Assembly (NCBI GenBank): GCA_964035575.1
Contig: OZ037856.1
Location: forward strand, 806,001 to 870,000
Reading direction: 5' to 3'
DNA: 64,000 bases
Source of the DNA: Rhynchopus sp. YZ270_cl-10
Taxonomy: Eukaryota; Euglenozoa; Diplonemea; Diplonemida; Diplonemidae
The translations under genes and the position numbers were made by a program. Below are positions 61,403 to 64,000 of the stretch, in pieces (within the stretch, counting starts at the first letter, position 1; each line of letters begins with the position of its first letter). Below the pieces are notes generated by a model. The model had not been told where the DNA came from and did not search any database. It was given only the letters and a program-made list of their open reading frames with translations.

Positions 61403-62160
61403 ATTATTATGACCAACTTTTCAATGTGATGTGTGCACGAGACACATGCATCTGACAAATTTTGCTTTTCTTTCTGTTTATATAACTCATAACCCAGTGC
61501 GACACTCCGGAGTTCAGTCCCACCAACTACAACCCGGAGGCGTTTTGCACTTTCCACTTCACTTTATACCATAATATCTTGCTATTTTGCGATGTATCTA
61601 TCGTGAGTGGCATGTTAAAACTTTTCATAAAAACCCCATTTCCAAAAAAAAGGATGGCATTGTAATTATTATGACCAACGTTTCAATGTGATGTGTGCAC
61701 GAGAGGCACATGCATCTGACAAAAAAATTCCCTTTTCTTTCTGTTTATATAGCTCAAAACCCAGTGCGATTCTCCGGAGTTCAGTCCCACCAACTGCGAC
61801 CCAGAGCCGTTTTGCGCTATCGCTGCACTCTATACAATAATATCTTGCTGTTTTACGATGTCTCTGCTGTAGTGGCATATTAAAACTTTTCATAAAACCC
61901 CCTTTCCAAAAAAAAAGCTCATTTGCATTATTATGACCAACTGTTCAATGTGATGTGTGCACGAGAGACACATGCATCTGACAAATTTCCCTTTTCTTTC
62001 TGTTTCTACCGAATACGACACTCCGGAGTTCAGTCCCACCAACTAGAACCCGGAGGCGTTTTACACTCTCCGCTTCACTCTATGCAATGGTATCTTGCTG
62101 TTTTACGATGTCTCTACTGTAGTGGCATATTAAAACATTTCATAAAACCCCCTTTCCAAA
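61403..62160 (+). repeat. Three tandem ~260 bp units, each with a family B hairpin
   Basis: Each unit has ATTATTATGACCAAC, TCAATGTGATGTGTGCACGA with ACACATGCATCTGACAAA, CTTTTCTTTCTGTTT, GCGA(C/T)(A/T)CTCCGGAGTTCA or GACACTCCGGAGTTCAGTCC, GAGGCGTTTTGCACT-like text, ATCTTGCTGTTTTACGATGT and AAAACTTTTCATAAAA(A)CCCC. B hairpins are at 61428-61471, 61690-61740 and 61952-61999; the GAGGCGTTTTGCACT part is a family D-like tail. Confidence 0.85.
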
Positions 62161-62584
62161 TAAGCAGTGGCGGGACACGTTACTGTCTCTTATTCAACGC
62201 AAAATGTTTTTTTTTTACTATGTCTCTACTATTAGCGTTTTTGGGGGGATTTGGTTTCAAAATCCGTTGTGGTGACAAAACACAGTAGAGGCTATAAAAA
62301 GGCTCCCTTAACAGACACTTTCAATTATTGTTTTTTTTTTTTTTTTTTTGGTTTTGTGTGCTACCAATCCGCAATGAGACTGCCCCTTTTTCTTCGACTC
62401 AAGGTACACTCAGAACTTCCCCGACAACAAAAAAAATTCGTCTTTTTCCCCCACCCCATTAACCCCAGGTTACTCAGGTTAGAGTGTCACAGAAGCGTGG
62501 CACTCACGCACGGTCCTCTTCACTGAGTCGGCTGCGCCTCCCACCCTGCACCTTATGACTTCCAGCCTCTTCTTTATGTATTTC

Positions 62585-62607
62585 AAGTCAAACTTCTTCA
62601 CTTTCAG
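62585..62607 (+). promoter_or_regulatory. Candidate splice acceptor before sulfotransferase copy 2
   Basis: AAGTCAAACTTCTTCACTTT followed by CAG, 35 bases before the ATG. The preceding TATTTCAAGTCAAACTT resembles a family A tail. Confidence 0.4.
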
Positions 62608-62642
62608 AATCCTTCTCTTCCTCTGTTTGCTCTTCTCCCACA

Positions 62643-63635
62643 ATGTGGTCCAGCTATGATTACAGCAAGGCGAGAAGCGCTCAGCCCCCTCATGAGCTTT
62701 TGGGGCGCGTACCTGAAGATGGGGAAGACTTTGCGGTTGACGAGAAGGGTTTCGTCGGGACTGTTGTGGAGGGCGTGAAGTACCCCTTTGGGTTCACGTC
62801 TGATGTGGTGAACTACCCTGCGCAGTTTGACGTGGGTGAGGAGGACATCATCATCTGCACGTACCCGAAGTGCGGGACGACGTGGATGCAGCAGATTGTG
62901 CTGCTCCTCCTTGCCAACGGTGACAAGGAAAAGGTCGACTACCCAATCGACCTCGCACCCTGGCGCGAAATGACCGTCGCAAAGGGTGGCACCGAAGCCT
63001 TTGACGCCATCAAACCATCGTTCGGCCAAAACCGTATTGTCTGGAAAACGCACGCCCCCCTCGTGAAGCTGCCTTGGAAGACACGTCACGCAGGCTCAAA
63101 GATGATTGTTGTTGGACGCAACCCTTTCGACGCTGCCATCTCCTACTTCCACCACACCCTGAACATCCCGATGTACAACTACACTGGCGACTTTGACCAC
63201 TTCTTGAACGAGATATTCCTGACAGGGCAGGCGGACTCAGACTTCTGGGAGTGGCATGGTCAGCACTACAACGAGATTGAGAAGCAGAAGGCGGCTGGGG
63301 TGGACAACAACCTGTGGATCACATACGAGGAGATGAAGGCTGACCCGTGTGCGAGTGTGCGCAAGGTTGCGGAGTTCCTTGGCATCACCGTGGATGATGA
63401 GTTGTTGGAGAAGGTTGTGGGCTCGTCTGCCTTCGATCAGATGAAGGAGCAGTTTGCCAAGGTTGCTGCCGCCAAGATCGCGGAAGGAAAGTTTGCACTG
63501 AAGGACCACATCCGTCAAGGACAGAGTGGTGCCTGGAAGAAGACCCTCACTGCTGAACAACTCGACATCCTCACAAAAGCACACAAAGAGAGAAGTGAAA
63601 AGTACGGACTCCCAGCCGACGTCTTTGTTTTCTGA
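62643..63635 (+). CDS. Cytosolic-type sulfotransferase, copy 2
   Basis: 330 residues. All catalytic and PAPS-binding motifs are as in copy 1 (KCGTTW, KTHAPL, RNPFDAAIS, RQGQSGAWK). I count 14 amino acid differences: D43E, T48P, Y49F, L51F, N100Y, F102I, F169Y, L175I, L177M, K179N, T263A, H286L, I307L and N308D, against about 13 silent codon differences. The changes cluster at residues 43-51, 100-102 and 169-179. The stretch coding for residues 181-262 appears identical in DNA. The first two clusters and 169-179 are in places where relatives form the acceptor pocket or its lid, so acceptor preference may differ (inference). The last ~350 bases of the window after it match the spacer after copy 1. 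Confidence 0.93.
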   Translation: MWSSYDYSKARSAQPPHELLGRVPEDGEDFAVDEKGFVGTVVEGVKYPFGFTSDVVNYPAQFDVGEEDIIICTYPKCGTTWMQQIVLLLLANGDKEKVDYPIDLAPWREMTVAKGGTEAFDAIKPSFGQNRIVWKTHAPLVKLPWKTRHAGSKMIVVGRNPFDAAISYFHHTLNIPMYNYTGDFDHFLNEIFLTGQADSDFWEWHGQHYNEIEKQKAAGVDNNLWITYEEMKADPCASVRKVAEFLGITVDDELLEKVVGSSAFDQMKEQFAKVAAAKIAEGKFALKDHIRQGQSGAWKKTLTAEQLDILTKAHKERSEKYGLPADVFVF

Positions 63636-64000
63636 TGAAGGGGACACCTTTGTGGTTGCACTGACTATGGTTGCACTCAACGTTTGTCTCGACAGTATTG
63701 CAATATCATTGACATTATTATGACCAACCTTTCAATGTTGTGTCACGACAGTCACATGCATCTGACAACTTTCCCTTTTCTTTCTATGCGCTTCTTTCGC
63801 TAAACACCCAATGCGACACTCCGGAGTTCAGTCTCGCACTGCGACCCGGAGGCGTTTTGCACTTTCCACTTCACTTTATACCATAATTGCTCGCTGTTTT
63901 ACGATGTCTCTACTGTAGTGGCATGTTAAAACTTTTCATAAAAACCCCCTTTCCAAAAAAAGCACTGGTGGGTCACGTTCTGTCTACAACTCAGCGTAGA
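63636..64000. repeat. 3' region of copy 2, fourth copy of the ~260 bp unit
   Basis: CATTGACATTATTATGACCA at 63707 starts the unit. The hairpin at 63737-63782 is weaker (TGTGTCACGACAGTCACATG). The end repeats GCATGTTAAAACTTTTCATA. Runs to the window edge. Confidence 0.8.

Larger units (their letters stand above)
61315..62642. other. Spacer between the sulfotransferases, three tandem ~260 bp units
   Basis: Units begin near 61403, 61662 and 61928. A fourth copy lies after the second gene (63710). After 62160 the sequence is unique with a long T-run, then a pyrimidine-rich leader ending in CTTTCAG at 62607. Confidence 0.75.

Noticed and set aside
1-64000. LTR, retrovirus-like or Polinton-like remains
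   Set aside because: No reverse transcriptase, integrase, capsid-like or long direct terminal repeat signal was recognised.

Overview
The window is eukaryotic nuclear DNA from a protist. Eleven GT-AG introns can be placed (44 to about 200 bp, ten of eleven starting GTAT). Coding regions have a GC-rich third-position look. They are separated by AT-rich spacers of 0.4 to 5 kb full of T-runs, A-runs and short repeats. All 17 genes I can support lie on the + strand. Many starts have a pyrimidine tract and an AG a few tens of bases upstream. One-way gene order plus such acceptor-like sites suggests polycistronic transcription with spliced-leader trans-splicing, as in Euglenozoa. Because cis-introns also occur, a diplonemid-like organism is my best guess; this is inference.

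Layout: a C-terminal J-domain exon (20-562); a metacaspase (2640-4223); a secreted sulfatase with a lectin-like tail (5925-7997); uroporphyrinogen decarboxylase (9757-10988); two paralogous tandem-Cache surface proteins (11932-14582 and 17439-20104); an ABHD17-like hydrolase (21042-22142); a 5.3 kb repeat island (22143-27411); an Erv1-like protein (27412-28185); an SGNH hydrolase (28943-29989); a GT8-type glycosyltransferase (30626-31926); a 1273-residue dysferlin/peroxin-domain protein (32808-36681); VTA1/LIP5 (39043-40490); a multi-pass membrane protein (43118-43819); a DUF4116 repeat protein (47349-48701); a type II surface protein (51797-53644); a GH95-like glycosidase with a lectin-like domain (55686-58235); and two nearly identical sulfotransferases (60322-61314 and 62643-63635).

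The genes are mostly unrelated housekeeping and cell-surface functions. A loose theme is sulfated glycans: a secreted sulfatase, a secreted GH95-like (fucosidase clan) enzyme, two sulfotransferases and a Golgi-type glycosyltransferase.

The most unusual content is between the genes. About 50 short elements fall into five families (called A to E here). All copies I found point the same way as the genes, and all end in a T-rich tract. Families B and C can fold into hairpins with the same ACGAGAG loop and the same outer flanks but different, internally complementary stems, which looks like compensatory change. Family B is the first recognisable element after six different stop codons. Family A lies just upstream of three start codons. 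Other spacer content includes a mariner/pogo-type MITE, a 177 bp foldback element, hAT transposase remnants and several islands bounded by inverted repeats. I saw no LTR, retroviral or Polinton-like remains.
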